Below are positions 54,128-62,606 of a DNA stretch of 64,000 nt, piece after piece (positions within the stretch are counted from its first letter, which is position 1; every line of letters begins with the position of its first letter). Made by a program: the position numbers and the translations under genes. The DNA is taken from assembly GCF_017302275.1 (NCBI RefSeq), contig NZ_JAFLDR010000019.1, positions 1 to 64,000 on the forward strand, written 5' to 3'. The notes under the pieces were generated by a model, which saw nothing but the letters and a program-made list of their open reading frames with translations, was not told the origin of the DNA and ran no database searches. This DNA comes from Sulfuritalea sp. Lineage in GTDB: Bacteria; Pseudomonadota; Gammaproteobacteria; Burkholderiales; Rhodocyclaceae.

Positions 54128-54295
54128 ACACTATCGAGCGAAGCGAGCCAGATGGTAGCCCCCGCCCTGGGGCGGGGGGCGCAGGCGGGGTTGCGCGAAG
54201 CACTGCTTCGCGCCGCCGAAGCCGGCCGGCCATGCAGGGCCGGCCGTGGATCGGGGGTGGGGGGCGATCCCTTCGCATTTCGCGTGTTCCATCTT
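54128..54295 (+). repeat. GC-run palindromic repeat (family C), cluster
   Basis: CGAGCGAAGCGAGCC, CCCCCGCCCTGGGGCGGGGG, then GCGCGAAGCACTGCTTCGCG and GGCCGGCC-ATGCAG-GGCCGGCC hairpins. Fills most of the 302-base gap between the CDF gene and the Gly/Met-rich protein gene; no gene is seen there. Confidence 0.65.
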
Positions 54296-54363
54296 CTGCG
54301 GGTGGCGCTCGGTGCCATGCGTGTTAGGCCGGGAGCCAGCCTTCCGCCATGGCGTGGGGCGGA

Positions 54364-54762
54364 CTACTTGTAGAAGCCGCGCGCCTTCATGCGGTCGCAG
54401 CCGTTGGCGCGAGGCGCCGGCAACGTGACGCCTTTTTCCTTGGCGCGCGCTTCCATGGCCTGATGGTGTTCGGCCTGCAGGGCCTTGCATTCGTCGTAGG
54501 TCTTGGTGGCGCGCATATTGCCGCTGTGGGCCGCGCGCTCCTCGGCGCTCATCAGGGTCCAGCCGGGGGTGTTGTCCTTGTTGAAGTTGAAGCGCATCGG
54601 CTTGCCGCCTCCCGGACCCATGCCGGCGCCCTGCCCCATGCCCTGGCCGGGACCCATGCCGGCGCCGCCGGCAGGCTGCGCGGCGATAGGAGCCGCTATC
54701 GCCACGCCGAGCAGCGCGACCAGTGCAATGCGTCCCAAGCCGTTGCGAAGTGTGCTTGTCAT
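54364..54762 (-). CDS. Secreted Gly/Met-rich protein of unknown function
   Basis: 132 residues. Signal peptide TSTLRNGLGRIALVALLGVA-IAAPIAAQ; then a low-complexity region MGPGQGMGQGAGMGPGGG, possibly metal-binding through methionine, and a helical C-terminal part (TLMSAEERAAHSGNMRATKT; YDECKALQAEHHQAMEARAK; ANGCDRMKARGFYK) with two cysteines. The C-terminal part recurs in secreted betaproteobacterial proteins of unknown role. ATG at 54762 is 7 bases past AAAGGA. Next to metal-resistance genes. Confidence 0.65.
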   Translation of the reverse strand: MTSTLRNGLGRIALVALLGVAIAAPIAAQPAGGAGMGPGQGMGQGAGMGPGGGKPMRFNFNKDNTPGWTLMSAEERAAHSGNMRATKTYDECKALQAEHHQAMEARAKEKGVTLPAPRANGCDRMKARGFYK

Positions 54763-54962
54763 GATCATTTCCTTTCGTTGCGAGGTTTGACTTCAGGTCG
54801 AAATCCATGCGGCCGCAATATCAGGCTAGTCCGGATTTTCGGGAAGCCAAGGCGGCAATCGTAAGATTTTGTTATTGGTCGGACTGTCGGTGCGGGGATG
54901 CCGGTTGCCGCGTTGGCCCGGCACGGGCAGAATTCGCTTCTCGATTCGATTCCCCACCTGCC

Positions 54963-55436
54963 ATGGTCAGCCGCCGCCAGTTCATGCGCGGGGACTTCAA
55001 GTCCCGCCCACCGCCTCTACGCCCACCCTGGTCGCTGGCCGAGGAACTCTTCCTCGATGCCTGCACGCGTTGCGGCGACTGCGTCCCGATTTGCCCGACC
55101 CGCGTCATCGTCATCGTGCGCGGCTACCCGGAAGTGGATTTCAAGCGCGGCGAATGCACTTTCTGCGGTGACTGCGCGGCCGCCTGCAAGGCCGGTGCGC
55201 TGCAGAACTCGGAATGCCAAGTCTGGCCGTGGGCGATCAAGGCGCAGGTGGCGAACACCTGCCTGGCGCAGCGCGGCGTGGAGTGCCGGATCTGCGGCGA
55301 CCACTGCTCGGTGGCGGCGATCCGCTTCAGTCCGCGCCGCGGCGGGCCGCCCCTGGCGGAGATCGATGCCGCCGCCTGCACGGGCTGCGGCGCCTGCGTG
55401 GCGCCCTGCCCGGTCGCGGCGATCAGCGTGGCCTGA
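54963..55436 (+). CDS. napF: NapF, cytoplasmic iron-sulfur protein of nitrate reductase
   Basis: 157 residues with four cysteine clusters for [4Fe-4S] sites: CTRCGDCVPICP, CTFCGDCAAACKAG, CRICGDHCSVAAIRF and CTGCGACVAPCPVAA. NapF helps mature NapA before export. The ATG at 54963 gives MVSRRQFMRGDFKSRPPPLR; the upstream frame lacks a good start. Unusual placement: convergent with napB instead of heading the nap operon. Confidence 0.9.
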   Translation: MVSRRQFMRGDFKSRPPPLRPPWSLAEELFLDACTRCGDCVPICPTRVIVIVRGYPEVDFKRGECTFCGDCAAACKAGALQNSECQVWPWAIKAQVANTCLAQRGVECRICGDHCSVAAIRFSPRRGGPPLAEIDAAACTGCGACVAPCPVAAISVA

Positions 55437-55449
55437 GAACTTCCACGAC

Positions 55450-55469
55450 GCACGCCGGCGCCGGCGTGC
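55450..55469. terminator. Possible bidirectional terminator between napF and napB
   Basis: GCACGCCGGCGCCGGCGTGC, a perfect 20-base palindrome in the 53-base gap between two convergent genes; no strong T-run on either side, so termination is uncertain. Confidence 0.5.
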
Positions 55470-55489
55470 CTCGCGTAAATCGCTGATGC

Positions 55490-55921
55490 TTACTTGATGT
55501 TGCCGATGAACTTGTTCTCGACCAGCGCCGGTGCATCGACCTGGCCGACATGGCAACTGGTGCAGACATGGCGCGAGGCATCGAAGCCCTTGGTGGCGGC
55601 GACGAAGTGGCTGTCGCCCATCTTCGGCGAATTCTTCTTCACGTAATTGGCCGGGCCGTGGCAATCCAGGCACTGGTTTTCGGCCAGCGTCACCTCGTCG
55701 AAATTATCCACGGCATGCGGGATCACCGGCGGCTGGGTGCTGAAGGTGCGCACCACGGAAGAGTTCGTTCCCGGCCGCTTGCCGACATATTCCTTTGCCG
55801 CCGGTGCCGGGTCGGCGGCGGCGACATCGGCACCGCGCATCGAAACCAGGGGCTCGTAACTGGCGCAACCCACGATGATGGTCAGCAGAGATGCCAGGAG
55901 GATGGTAACGGTTTTTTTCAT
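55490..55921 (-). CDS. napB: NapB, diheme cytochrome c of periplasmic nitrate reductase
   Basis: 143 residues. Export signal KKTVTILLASLLTIIVGCAS with a cysteine that could be a lipobox; two CxxCH hemes, NQCLDCHGPANYVKKN and HVCTSCHVGQVDAP, plus conserved histidines (PPVIPHAVDNF; DSHFVAATKGFDASRH). It passes electrons to NapA. Last gene of the leftward nap operon. Confidence 0.94.
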   Translation of the reverse strand: MKKTVTILLASLLTIIVGCASYEPLVSMRGADVAAADPAPAAKEYVGKRPGTNSSVVRTFSTQPPVIPHAVDNFDEVTLAENQCLDCHGPANYVKKNSPKMGDSHFVAATKGFDASRHVCTSCHVGQVDAPALVENKFIGNIK

Positions 55922-55952
55922 GATGGACTCCCCAGACGAAGTGGATGGTTGA

Positions 55953-56861
55953 TCACTTGGGCGCCGTTTGCGGGACGCCGGTTACGGGTGCGACGGTAGT
56001 GTTGAAACGGGTGCCGAAGGCGAACACATCCTTCGAGCAGACATCGATGCAACGTCCGCAGTTGGTGCAGTTGGCTTCCAGGATCACGGGTGGTGTGCCG
56101 GCTATGGCTTTCAGCGCCGGGCGGATGACCTGCGGCTCGGGACAGACGGCGAAACAGTCCATGCAGTCGTTGCAGGCGGCGCGGGCCGGCAGTTTGATCC
56201 TTGTCAGCGAGTACCTGCCGATCAGGCTGTAGAAGGCCCCGACCGGGCAAAGATGTCCGCACCAGCCGTGGCGCATGACGAACAGGTCGAAGAGGAATAC
56301 GGCGAGCAGCACCGCCCAGGCCAGGCCGAGGCCGAAGATCAGGCCGCGATGCATCATCGATACCGGATTGACCATTTCCCAGGCAATGCTGCCGGTCACG
56401 GCGGCCGCCACCAGCGTCATGCCCAGCATCCAGTAGCGCGTCGGCCGGCTTATGTGGGCGCTGCCCTTGAGCCCCAGCCGCACGCGCAGCCAGTAGGCGA
56501 AATCGGTCAGCGGGTTGACCGGGCAGACCCAGGAGCAATAGCTGCGGCCACCGACCAGAAGGTAGAACAGCACGACGATGGTCACCCCGATCAGCGCCAG
56601 TTTTTCCGGCGCCTGCCGTGCCAGCAGCGACTGGAGGATGATGAATGGATCGGTCAGCGGCAGGAAGCTCAAGGTGTAGCTGAAATTCAGATTGCCCTTG
56701 ACGATCCAGAGGCCGAACCACGGGCCGACCAGGAACAGCAGCAGGATGCCGATCTGGCTGCTGCGGCGCAGGATCAACCATTTGTGCGCGGCCAGCCAGC
56801 CCTTGGCGGCGATGGCTTCGACGCCGGGACGAGTGTCTGAGGTTTTCAAGGTGGCGTTCAC
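55953..56861 (-). CDS. napH: NapH, membrane Fe-S quinol dehydrogenase subunit
   Basis: 302 residues: four membrane helices (LLLFLVGPWFGLWIVKGNLN; WMLGMTLVAAAVTGSIAWEM) with CSWVCPVNPL and GHLCPVGAFYSLIGRYSLT motifs, and a C-terminal pair of [4Fe-4S] motifs (CNDCMDCFAVCPEPQVIRPA; CTNCGRCIDVCSKDVFAFGT). With NapG it oxidises quinol. Its ATG overlaps the napG stop by 4 bases. Confidence 0.95.
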   Translation of the reverse strand: MNATLKTSDTRPGVEAIAAKGWLAAHKWLILRRSSQIGILLLFLVGPWFGLWIVKGNLNFSYTLSFLPLTDPFIILQSLLARQAPEKLALIGVTIVVLFYLLVGGRSYCSWVCPVNPLTDFAYWLRVRLGLKGSAHISRPTRYWMLGMTLVAAAVTGSIAWEMVNPVSMMHRGLIFGLGLAWAVLLAVFLFDLFVMRHGWCGHLCPVGAFYSLIGRYSLTRIKLPARAACNDCMDCFAVCPEPQVIRPALKAIAGTPPVILEANCTNCGRCIDVCSKDVFAFGTRFNTTVAPVTGVPQTAPK

Positions 56862-57721
56862 AGCTTGCCTCCCTGGAAAGCCCTGGGCAGACCCGACGTG
56901 CTGCCGGGTGCCGAACCCGGTGCCGCATCGGCGGGAGCACTGGGCGAGAGCCCTTTGCCGCTTTCATATTTCATGCCCTCGGGCATGTTGTACCGGTGCT
57001 CGACATCCGGCGCGACCAGGCTGCCGCCGGCCTTTTCCTTTTCCACCCAGCCCAGGCGGTAGTGCGAACTGAGCTGGCCCTTGGCCATGTAGAGCGGGAA
57101 CACCTTGATCGAGGCCACTTCGGTGGGACAGGCTTTTTCGCACTTGCCGCAACCCGTGCAGTGATCCGAATGCACCACCGGGATGAAATGGGTGTGCCGT
57201 CCGGTGCGCACGTTGACCTGCCGGTCGAGCGTGATCGCCTTGTCGATCACCGGGCAGACGCGATAGCAGATGTCGCAGCGCAGGCCGAGGAAATTCAGGC
57301 AGGTCTCCTGGTCGACCAGCACCGCCAGACCCATTTTCGACTTGTTGATGTCCTTCAGGGAATGATCCAGGGCGCCGGTAGGACAGGCCTTGACGCAGGG
57401 GATGTCCTCGCACATTTCGCAGGGCAGCTGGCGCGCGACGAAGTAGGGCGTACCGGTCGACACCGGCTCTTCGGGTTTGGCCAGGTGCAGGATGTCGAAG
57501 GGACAGTCGCGCACGCACAGGCCGCAGCGAATGCAGGCGGCGGAGAACTCGGTTTCCGGCAGAGCCCCCGGGGGCCGGATGGCGGCTGGCGGCAAGGCCT
57601 TGGCGTGCCTCGCATACAGCCCGACACCAAGCCCCAGCAGGCCGACGCCGCAGGCCATGCGCGCGGTGTCGGCAAGAAACTGCCGGCGGGCCGCCGCGCT
57701 GGGCTTGTTCTCGTTGTCCAT
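56858..57721 (-). CDS. napG: NapG, periplasmic ferredoxin-type electron carrier
   Basis: 287 residues. A Tat-like signal AAARRQFLADTARMACGVGL, then four [4Fe-4S] motifs: CIRCGLCVRDCPFD, CEMCEDIPCVKACPTG, CLNFLGLRCDICYRVCPV and CTGCGKCEKACPTEVASIKV. The C-terminal part from about 260 is an Ala/Pro/Ser-rich tail. It links NapH to NapAB. Sixty bases after napA. Confidence 0.95.
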   Translation of the reverse strand: MDNENKPSAAARRQFLADTARMACGVGLLGLGVGLYARHAKALPPAAIRPPGALPETEFSAACIRCGLCVRDCPFDILHLAKPEEPVSTGTPYFVARQLPCEMCEDIPCVKACPTGALDHSLKDINKSKMGLAVLVDQETCLNFLGLRCDICYRVCPVIDKAITLDRQVNVRTGRHTHFIPVVHSDHCTGCGKCEKACPTEVASIKVFPLYMAKGQLSSHYRLGWVEKEKAGGSLVAPDVEHRYNMPEGMKYESGKGLSPSAPADAAPGSAPGSTSGLPRAFQGGKL

Positions 57722-57780
57722 GATCCTTGGCCGGGAAGCGCACGTCCCTCACGACTCCCCATGCCCTCCGCTTTGCCGGG

Positions 57781-60330
57781 TCAGGCCTTGACCACCTTGG
57801 CCGCGCACTTCTTGAAGTCCGTTTCTTTCGAAATCGGACACGTGGCGTCCAGGGTAAGTTTGTTGACCAGGCGGTGCTCGTCGAAGAAAGGAATGAAGAT
57901 CAGGCCCTCCGGCGGCTTGTTGCGGCCCTTGGTGTCGACCCGCAGGCTGATCTCGCCGCGCCGTGTCGAGACCTTGACCACGTCGTTGCGCTTGAGGCCG
58001 CGCTTCTCGGCGTCCTTCGGGTGCATCCAGACCACCGCGTCCGGGAAGGACTTGTAGAGCTCGGGCGCGCGCCGCGTCATCGAACCCGTATGCCAGTGCT
58101 CCAGCACGCGGCCGGTGCACAGCCACAGGTCATATTCCTTGTCCGGCATTTCGGCCGCCGGCTGGTAGGGCAGGGCGAAAATCTTGGCCTTGCCGTCGGG
58201 GTAGCCGTAGAACCTCACGCCCTCGCCCTTCTTCACATACGGGTCGTAGCCTTCGCGGAAACGCCACAGCGTTTCCTTGCCATCCACCACTGGCCAGCGC
58301 ATGCCGCGCACCTTGTGGTAGGTGTCGAAGGGCGCCAGGTCGTGGGCGTGCCCGCGGCCGAAGGCGGCATATTCCTCGAACAGGCCTTTCTGCACGTAGT
58401 AGCCGAAAGCCTCGGACTCGTCGTTGGTGTATCCGGCAAACGCGTGGGCGTTGACCTTCGCCGTTTCGTCCTTGGGGAACTTGTTGACCTGGCCGTTGGC
58501 ATACAGCACCTCGTACAGGGTCTTGCCCTTGTATTCCGGCGCCTTGGCCAGCACGTCCGCCGGCCAGACGTCTTCCATCTTGAATCGCTTGGAGAACTCC
58601 ATGTACTGCCAGAGGTCGGACTTGCAGTCACCCGGGGCCTTGACCTGCTGGCGCCACATCTGGCCGCGACGCTCGGCGTTGCCGAACATGCCTTCCTTTT
58701 CCATCCACATCGCGCAAGGCAGGATCAGGTCGGCCGACATCGCCGACACCGTCGGATAGACGTCGGAAACCACGACGAAGGCCTTCGGGTTGCGCCAGCC
58801 CGGATAGATCTCGCCATTGACGTTGGGGCCGGCCTGCATGTTGTTGGTGGTCGAGGTCCAGTAAAAGCCTATCTTGCCGTCCTTCAGCATGCGGCTTTGC
58901 GCCACCGCGTGATAGCCCATCTGCGCGGAAAGCGCGCCCGCCGGCAGTTTCCAGAGTTTCTCCGTCATCTCCCTATGCTTCGGATTGAAGATCACCATGT
59001 CGGCCGGCAGGCGATGGGCGAAGGTGCCGACCTCGCGCGCCGTGCCGCAAGCCGAAGGCTGGCCGGTCAGCGAGAAGGGGCTGTTGCCCGGCTCGGAGAT
59101 CTTGCCCACCAGCAGGTGCACGTTGTAGATCATGTTGTTGACCCAGGTGCCGCGCGTATGCTGGTTGAAACCCATGGTCCAGTAGGAGGTGACCTTCACC
59201 TTCGGATCGGCATAGGCCTTGGCCAGGGCTTCGAGTTTCTCCTTCGGCACGCCGGAAATCTCGTGCGCCTTGTCGAGCGTGTACTCGGAAACGAACTTGG
59301 CGAAGTCGTCGAACGTGATCGGCGTGTGCTTGTTCGGGTCGCCCTTGGGCTTGCCGTCGGCGCCGGGGTAGCCGTTGTTGTTGGCCACCTGTTCCAGCGG
59401 ATGGTTGGGCCGCAGGCCGTAGCCGATGTCGGTGACGCCCTGGAAAAAGCCGACATTCTTCTTGACGAATTCCTGATTGACCGCCTTGTTCTGGATGATG
59501 TAATTGCAGATGTAGTTGAGGATCGCCAGGTCCGACTGCGGCTTGAAGATCAGCTCGTTGTCGGCCAGTTCGCAGGAACGGTGCGAGAAGGTGGACAGGA
59601 CATGGATCTTGACGTGGTTGGCGGTGAGGCGGCGGTTGGTGATGCGCGACCAGAGGATCGGGTGCATCTCGGCCATGTTGGCGCCCCACAGGGCGAACAC
59701 GTCGGCATGCTCGGCATCGTCATAGCAACCCATCGGCTCGTCGATGCCGAAGGTGCGCATGAAACCGGCGACGGCGGAGGCCATGCAATGGCGCGCGTTC
59801 GGGTCGATGCTGTTGCTGCGGAAGCCGGCCTTCATCAGCTTGACGGCGGCATAGCCTTCCCACACCGTCCATTGGCCGGAGCCGAACATGGCAACGCCGT
59901 TCGCACCCTGGGTCGGCTCCTTCAGCGTCGCCTTGACCTTGTCGGCCATGATGTCGAAGGCGGCATCCCATGTGATCGGCGCGAATTCGCCGTTCTTGTC
60001 GAACTTGCCGTCCTTCATGCGCAGCAGCGGCTTGGTCAGGCGATCCTTGCCATACATGATCTTCGACAGGAAGTAGCCCTTGACGCAATTCAAGCCCTTG
60101 TTCACCGGCGCATCCGGGTCGCCCTGGGTGGCCACCACGCGCCCGTCCTTGACCCCGACCAGAACGCCGCAACCGGTGCCGCAGTAGCGGCAGACGCCCT
60201 TGTCCCAGCGCACGCCTTCTTCGCTCTGCGGCGTTGCGGCCAGCGCCACGCCGGGAATGCTCATGCCGGCGCTGGCGGCTGCGGCGGCTACGGCATTGGA
60301 CTTGATGAATTCACGTCGCGTCAATTTCAT
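57781..60330 (-). CDS. napA: NapA, catalytic subunit of periplasmic nitrate reductase
   Basis: 849 residues, normal length. Tat signal [20 protein letters not shown], [4Fe-4S] site [20 protein letters not shown] with the fourth cysteine in [20 protein letters not shown], and molybdopterin-binding segments with the Mo-ligand cysteine in [20 protein letters not shown]. Two bis-MGD domains run through to [20 protein letters not shown]. Reduces nitrate to nitrite in the periplasm. Second gene after napD. Confidence 0.98.
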   Translation of the reverse strand: MKLTRREFIKSNAVAAAAASAGMSIPGVALAATPQSEEGVRWDKGVCRYCGTGCGVLVGVKDGRVVATQGDPDAPVNKGLNCVKGYFLSKIMYGKDRLTKPLLRMKDGKFDKNGEFAPITWDAAFDIMADKVKATLKEPTQGANGVAMFGSGQWTVWEGYAAVKLMKAGFRSNSIDPNARHCMASAVAGFMRTFGIDEPMGCYDDAEHADVFALWGANMAEMHPILWSRITNRRLTANHVKIHVLSTFSHRSCELADNELIFKPQSDLAILNYICNYIIQNKAVNQEFVKKNVGFFQGVTDIGYGLRPNHPLEQVANNNGYPGADGKPKGDPNKHTPITFDDFAKFVSEYTLDKAHEISGVPKEKLEALAKAYADPKVKVTSYWTMGFNQHTRGTWVNNMIYNVHLLVGKISEPGNSPFSLTGQPSACGTAREVGTFAHRLPADMVIFNPKHREMTEKLWKLPAGALSAQMGYHAVAQSRMLKDGKIGFYWTSTTNNMQAGPNVNGEIYPGWRNPKAFVVVSDVYPTVSAMSADLILPCAMWMEKEGMFGNAERRGQMWRQQVKAPGDCKSDLWQYMEFSKRFKMEDVWPADVLAKAPEYKGKTLYEVLYANGQVNKFPKDETAKVNAHAFAGYTNDESEAFGYYVQKGLFEEYAAFGRGHAHDLAPFDTYHKVRGMRWPVVDGKETLWRFREGYDPYVKKGEGVRFYGYPDGKAKIFALPYQPAAEMPDKEYDLWLCTGRVLEHWHTGSMTRRAPELYKSFPDAVVWMHPKDAEKRGLKRNDVVKVSTRRGEISLRVDTKGRNKPPEGLIFIPFFDEHRLVNKLTLDATCPISKETDFKKCAAKVVKA

Positions 60331-60331
60331 T

Positions 60332-60625
60332 TCAAATCTCCTTTATTTGCGGCTCGGCCCTGCGGCCAGCCTCCACTGAAACTTCCAGGTCTGGTTCGGA
60401 TTCGATTTGGTGGTACACCATGGCGGTCGACATCACGCCCTGCAGCCGGCCGATTTCCTCGTAAATAGCGACATTGCTGCCATCGTCGGCGGATTCGATG
60501 GTGACGATCAGCTTGCCCTCGGGCGACACGGCATGCACCTCGACGCCCTCCAACCCGGCCAATCCAGCTTGAACGACCGGCAACTGGCCTGGTCCGGCGT
60601 GGACGATGGCACTTGATATGTTCAT
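60332..60625 (-). CDS. napD: NapD, chaperone for NapA
   Basis: 97 residues, [20 protein letters not shown] then [20 protein letters not shown], the ferredoxin-like fold that binds the NapA Tat signal. Start chosen at 60625, since the frame upstream has no family homology. Directly precedes napA, and its upstream region carries an FNR-type promoter. Confidence 0.93.
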   Translation of the reverse strand: MNISSAIVHAGPGQLPVVQAGLAGLEGVEVHAVSPEGKLIVTIESADDGSNVAIYEEIGRLQGVMSTAMVYHQIESEPDLEVSVEAGRRAEPQIKEI

Positions 60626-60741
60626 TTCCCGGCTCCGATGACGGCAGCTCTTTGCTGCCGGACAGATTCTCGCGTCGATAACCCTTGGAAAATTAGGGTT
60701 TGTGCACATGCAACATCGTAGGCCTGCAACCAGCTGCTGCC

Positions 60742-60755
60742 TTGATGCGGATCAA
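60742..60755 (-). promoter_or_regulatory. FNR box and class II promoter for napDAGHB
   Basis: TTGAT-GCGG-ATCAA, a perfect FNR consensus. On the napD strand a -10-like TACGAT (60720-60715) follows after 21 bases, the spacing of an FNR-activated class II promoter (box centred near -41.5), so transcription would start near 60708. Confidence 0.85.
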
Positions 60756-60849
60756 CTGAAAATACGCCCGGAAAAGAATAGCCATAGAACTTTTACTCTA
60801 TGGCGATTCAACGAGCTGATCGGAATGGTGCGCCGTTGGCGGCGCGGCG

Positions 60850-62145
60850 TCAAGGTTCTGTCTGGTCTACCACGATGCGCAAACCGCTGGCTCCCGGCTT
60901 CACGGTGGTGCTCTTGCCGGTAAGGTCGCCCTTGCCCGGCGCGGCCTGGCCCGACTTCGAGACACGAACCTCGATACGCACCTGCTGCGCCGACGAAAGA
61001 TTGGATCCCGGCATCACGGCATGACTGTCGTCAAGCACGAAATCCAGCGGCAGGTCGGCCGCGCGCGCGCGCAGCGCGGCAAGCGGCATGCGCGGACCAT
61101 CGACCGCGCGGGCGAAGATGAAGACGACGTCGTCGGGACCAGCCTTGCCTTTGAGGGCGGCGGCAAGTTCGACACGTCCGCCGACCGACTTGCCCGAGGT
61201 TTTGGCCGCGGTTTTGTCGGCGCCCTTCTCCGTTCCCGGCTTCGCCACGCCGCGATGTGCATCATCCCGGGGAATGGCAGTGTCGGGCAGGGCATCGCCC
61301 CCTGCCGAGGCCTTCTTCCCGGCTTCGCTGCGCTCGCGCGCCATCGCGATGCTCGATTCGACCATCTGGGCATCTTCGCTGCCGGGTTCGAGGCGCGGCA
61401 GGAGCCGTCCCCAATATTCCGTCGCGGCGGCATAACGGCCGGCGGCGAAGGCCTCGCCGCCGCCGAGGAACAGGGCCAGCATGTTGTCGGGTTCCAGGCG
61501 CAGCGCCTTCTGCACCAGTTCACGCGAACGGGCATCGAAGCCATTGCTCTTCTGCACCTGCAGTTCCGCCACTTCGGCGAGCAGTTCGGCGCTCTTCTCC
61601 AGGTCCGGTCCGACGCGGGCATAGGCGCGTTCGGCGTCCTCCAGGCGACCGAGGGACTTGTAGGCGCGGGCGAGCATGACCCAGCCTTCAGGATTTTCGG
61701 GGTTCTGCTCCAGTTTCCGGGCCAGATTGGCCGTGAGCTGTTCCATGTCCGCCGCGACGCGCTGCGCCTGTGCCGCCTGCGGCAGCACCGCGGACGGAGT
61801 GCCGATCACGGCATACAGGGCGACCGCGAGCAGCGGCAGCACGATGGCGATCGCGATGCCGCTGCGGCGGCTGACGGCATCGACGGCGGCCACTTCGGCC
61901 GCTGCGGTGTCGTCGAGCAGTTGCCGCTGCAGTTCCTCGCGCGCCTCGGCCAGGCCGGCATCGGAGAGCGTGCCATTGTTGTGGTCGCGCTCGAGTTCTG
62001 CAAGGCGGTCGCGATGGATGGCGGCGTTCAGCGCCGGCAAAAAGTCGGCGCTGACGATACGGCGACCGGAACGCCACCACGGACGCAGCAGCAGCGCCAG
62101 GGCGACGACGACCAGCGCCGCCGCTGCAAGATAAAAATGGGTCAT
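60850..62145 (-). CDS. ccmI: Cytochrome c biogenesis protein CcmI
   Basis: 431 residues. N-terminal membrane helices (FYLAAAALVVVALALLLRPW; GIAIAIVLPLLAVALYAVIG) with a cytoplasmic loop (ALNAAIHRDRLAELERDHNN), then a periplasmic TPR part (MLARAYKSLGRLEDAERAYA) and a C-terminal beta domain. CcmI presents apocytochrome to CcmFH. A 21-bp repeat codes for RRIVSADF in the loop. Overlaps ccmH by 4 bases (ATGA). Confidence 0.9.
   Translation of the reverse strand: MTHFYLAAAALVVVALALLLRPWWRSGRRIVSADFLPALNAAIHRDRLAELERDHNNGTLSDAGLAEAREELQRQLLDDTAAAEVAAVDAVSRRSGIAIAIVLPLLAVALYAVIGTPSAVLPQAAQAQRVAADMEQLTANLARKLEQNPENPEGWVMLARAYKSLGRLEDAERAYARVGPDLEKSAELLAEVAELQVQKSNGFDARSRELVQKALRLEPDNMLALFLGGGEAFAAGRYAAATEYWGRLLPRLEPGSEDAQMVESSIAMARERSEAGKKASAGGDALPDTAIPRDDAHRGVAKPGTEKGADKTAAKTSGKSVGGRVELAAALKGKAGPDDVVFIFARAVDGPRMPLAALRARAADLPLDFVLDDSHAVMPGSNLSSAQQVRIEVRVSKSGQAAPGKGDLTGKSTTVKPGASGLRIVVDQTEP
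62043..62063 (+). repeat. 21-bp dispersed repeat (family A), copy 15
   Basis: AGTCGGCGCTGACG-AT-ACGGC, inside ccmI and antisense to it (RRIVSADF). Confidence 0.8.
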
Positions 62146-62606
62146 GGCTTGGGTTGTTCCAGCAGGGCCGCCGCGCGGCGGCGTTCTTCCTCGGAAAGCG
62201 GCGGTGCGGCACTTTCCTTCGTGCGACGCCTCAGAAAGACGATCAGCGCCGCCACTCCGCCGCCAAGCAGCAGGAACGGCCCGCCCCACAGCAGCCACGT
62301 CGTCGGCTTTACCGGCGGCCGGTAACGGACAAAGTCGCCATAACGGGCCACCATGAAATCGAGGATTTCCTTGTCCGTCTTGCCCTGGCCGATCAGGGTG
62401 CGGATCTCCCGGCGCAGGTCCTGCGCCAGGTCGGCGTGGGAACCGGCCAGGGATTCGTTCTGGCAGACCAGGCAGCGCAATTCCTCGCTGATGGCCACCA
62501 GGCGCTTTTCCACCTCGACATCGGCCGCCATCGGTGCGGCTTCCTTTGCCATCGCCGCGCCGCCGAACATCAGCATGATGCAGACCAGCCAGTCGCGCAG
62601 TTTCAT
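62142..62606 (-). CDS. ccmH: Cytochrome c biogenesis protein CcmH
   Basis: 154 residues. Signal-like start KLRDWLVCIMLMFGGAAMAK, thiol motif ISEELRCLVCQNESLAGSHA (LRCxxC, reduces apocytochrome heme cysteines), and a C-terminal helix (TWLLWGGPFLLLGGGVAALI) anchoring it in the membrane. Acts with CcmF and CcmI in heme ligation. Overlaps ccmF. Confidence 0.94.
   Translation of the reverse strand: MKLRDWLVCIMLMFGGAAMAKEAAPMAADVEVEKRLVAISEELRCLVCQNESLAGSHADLAQDLRREIRTLIGQGKTDKEILDFMVARYGDFVRYRPPVKPTTWLLWGGPFLLLGGGVAALIVFLRRRTKESAAPPLSEEERRRAAALLEQPKP

Noticed and set aside
57727-60468. A 913-codon open frame on the plus strand opposite napA
   Set aside because: It is the complement of a clear napA gene in high-GC DNA, where antisense frames stay open by codon bias; its translation is rich in His, Arg, Gly and Val and has no domain.
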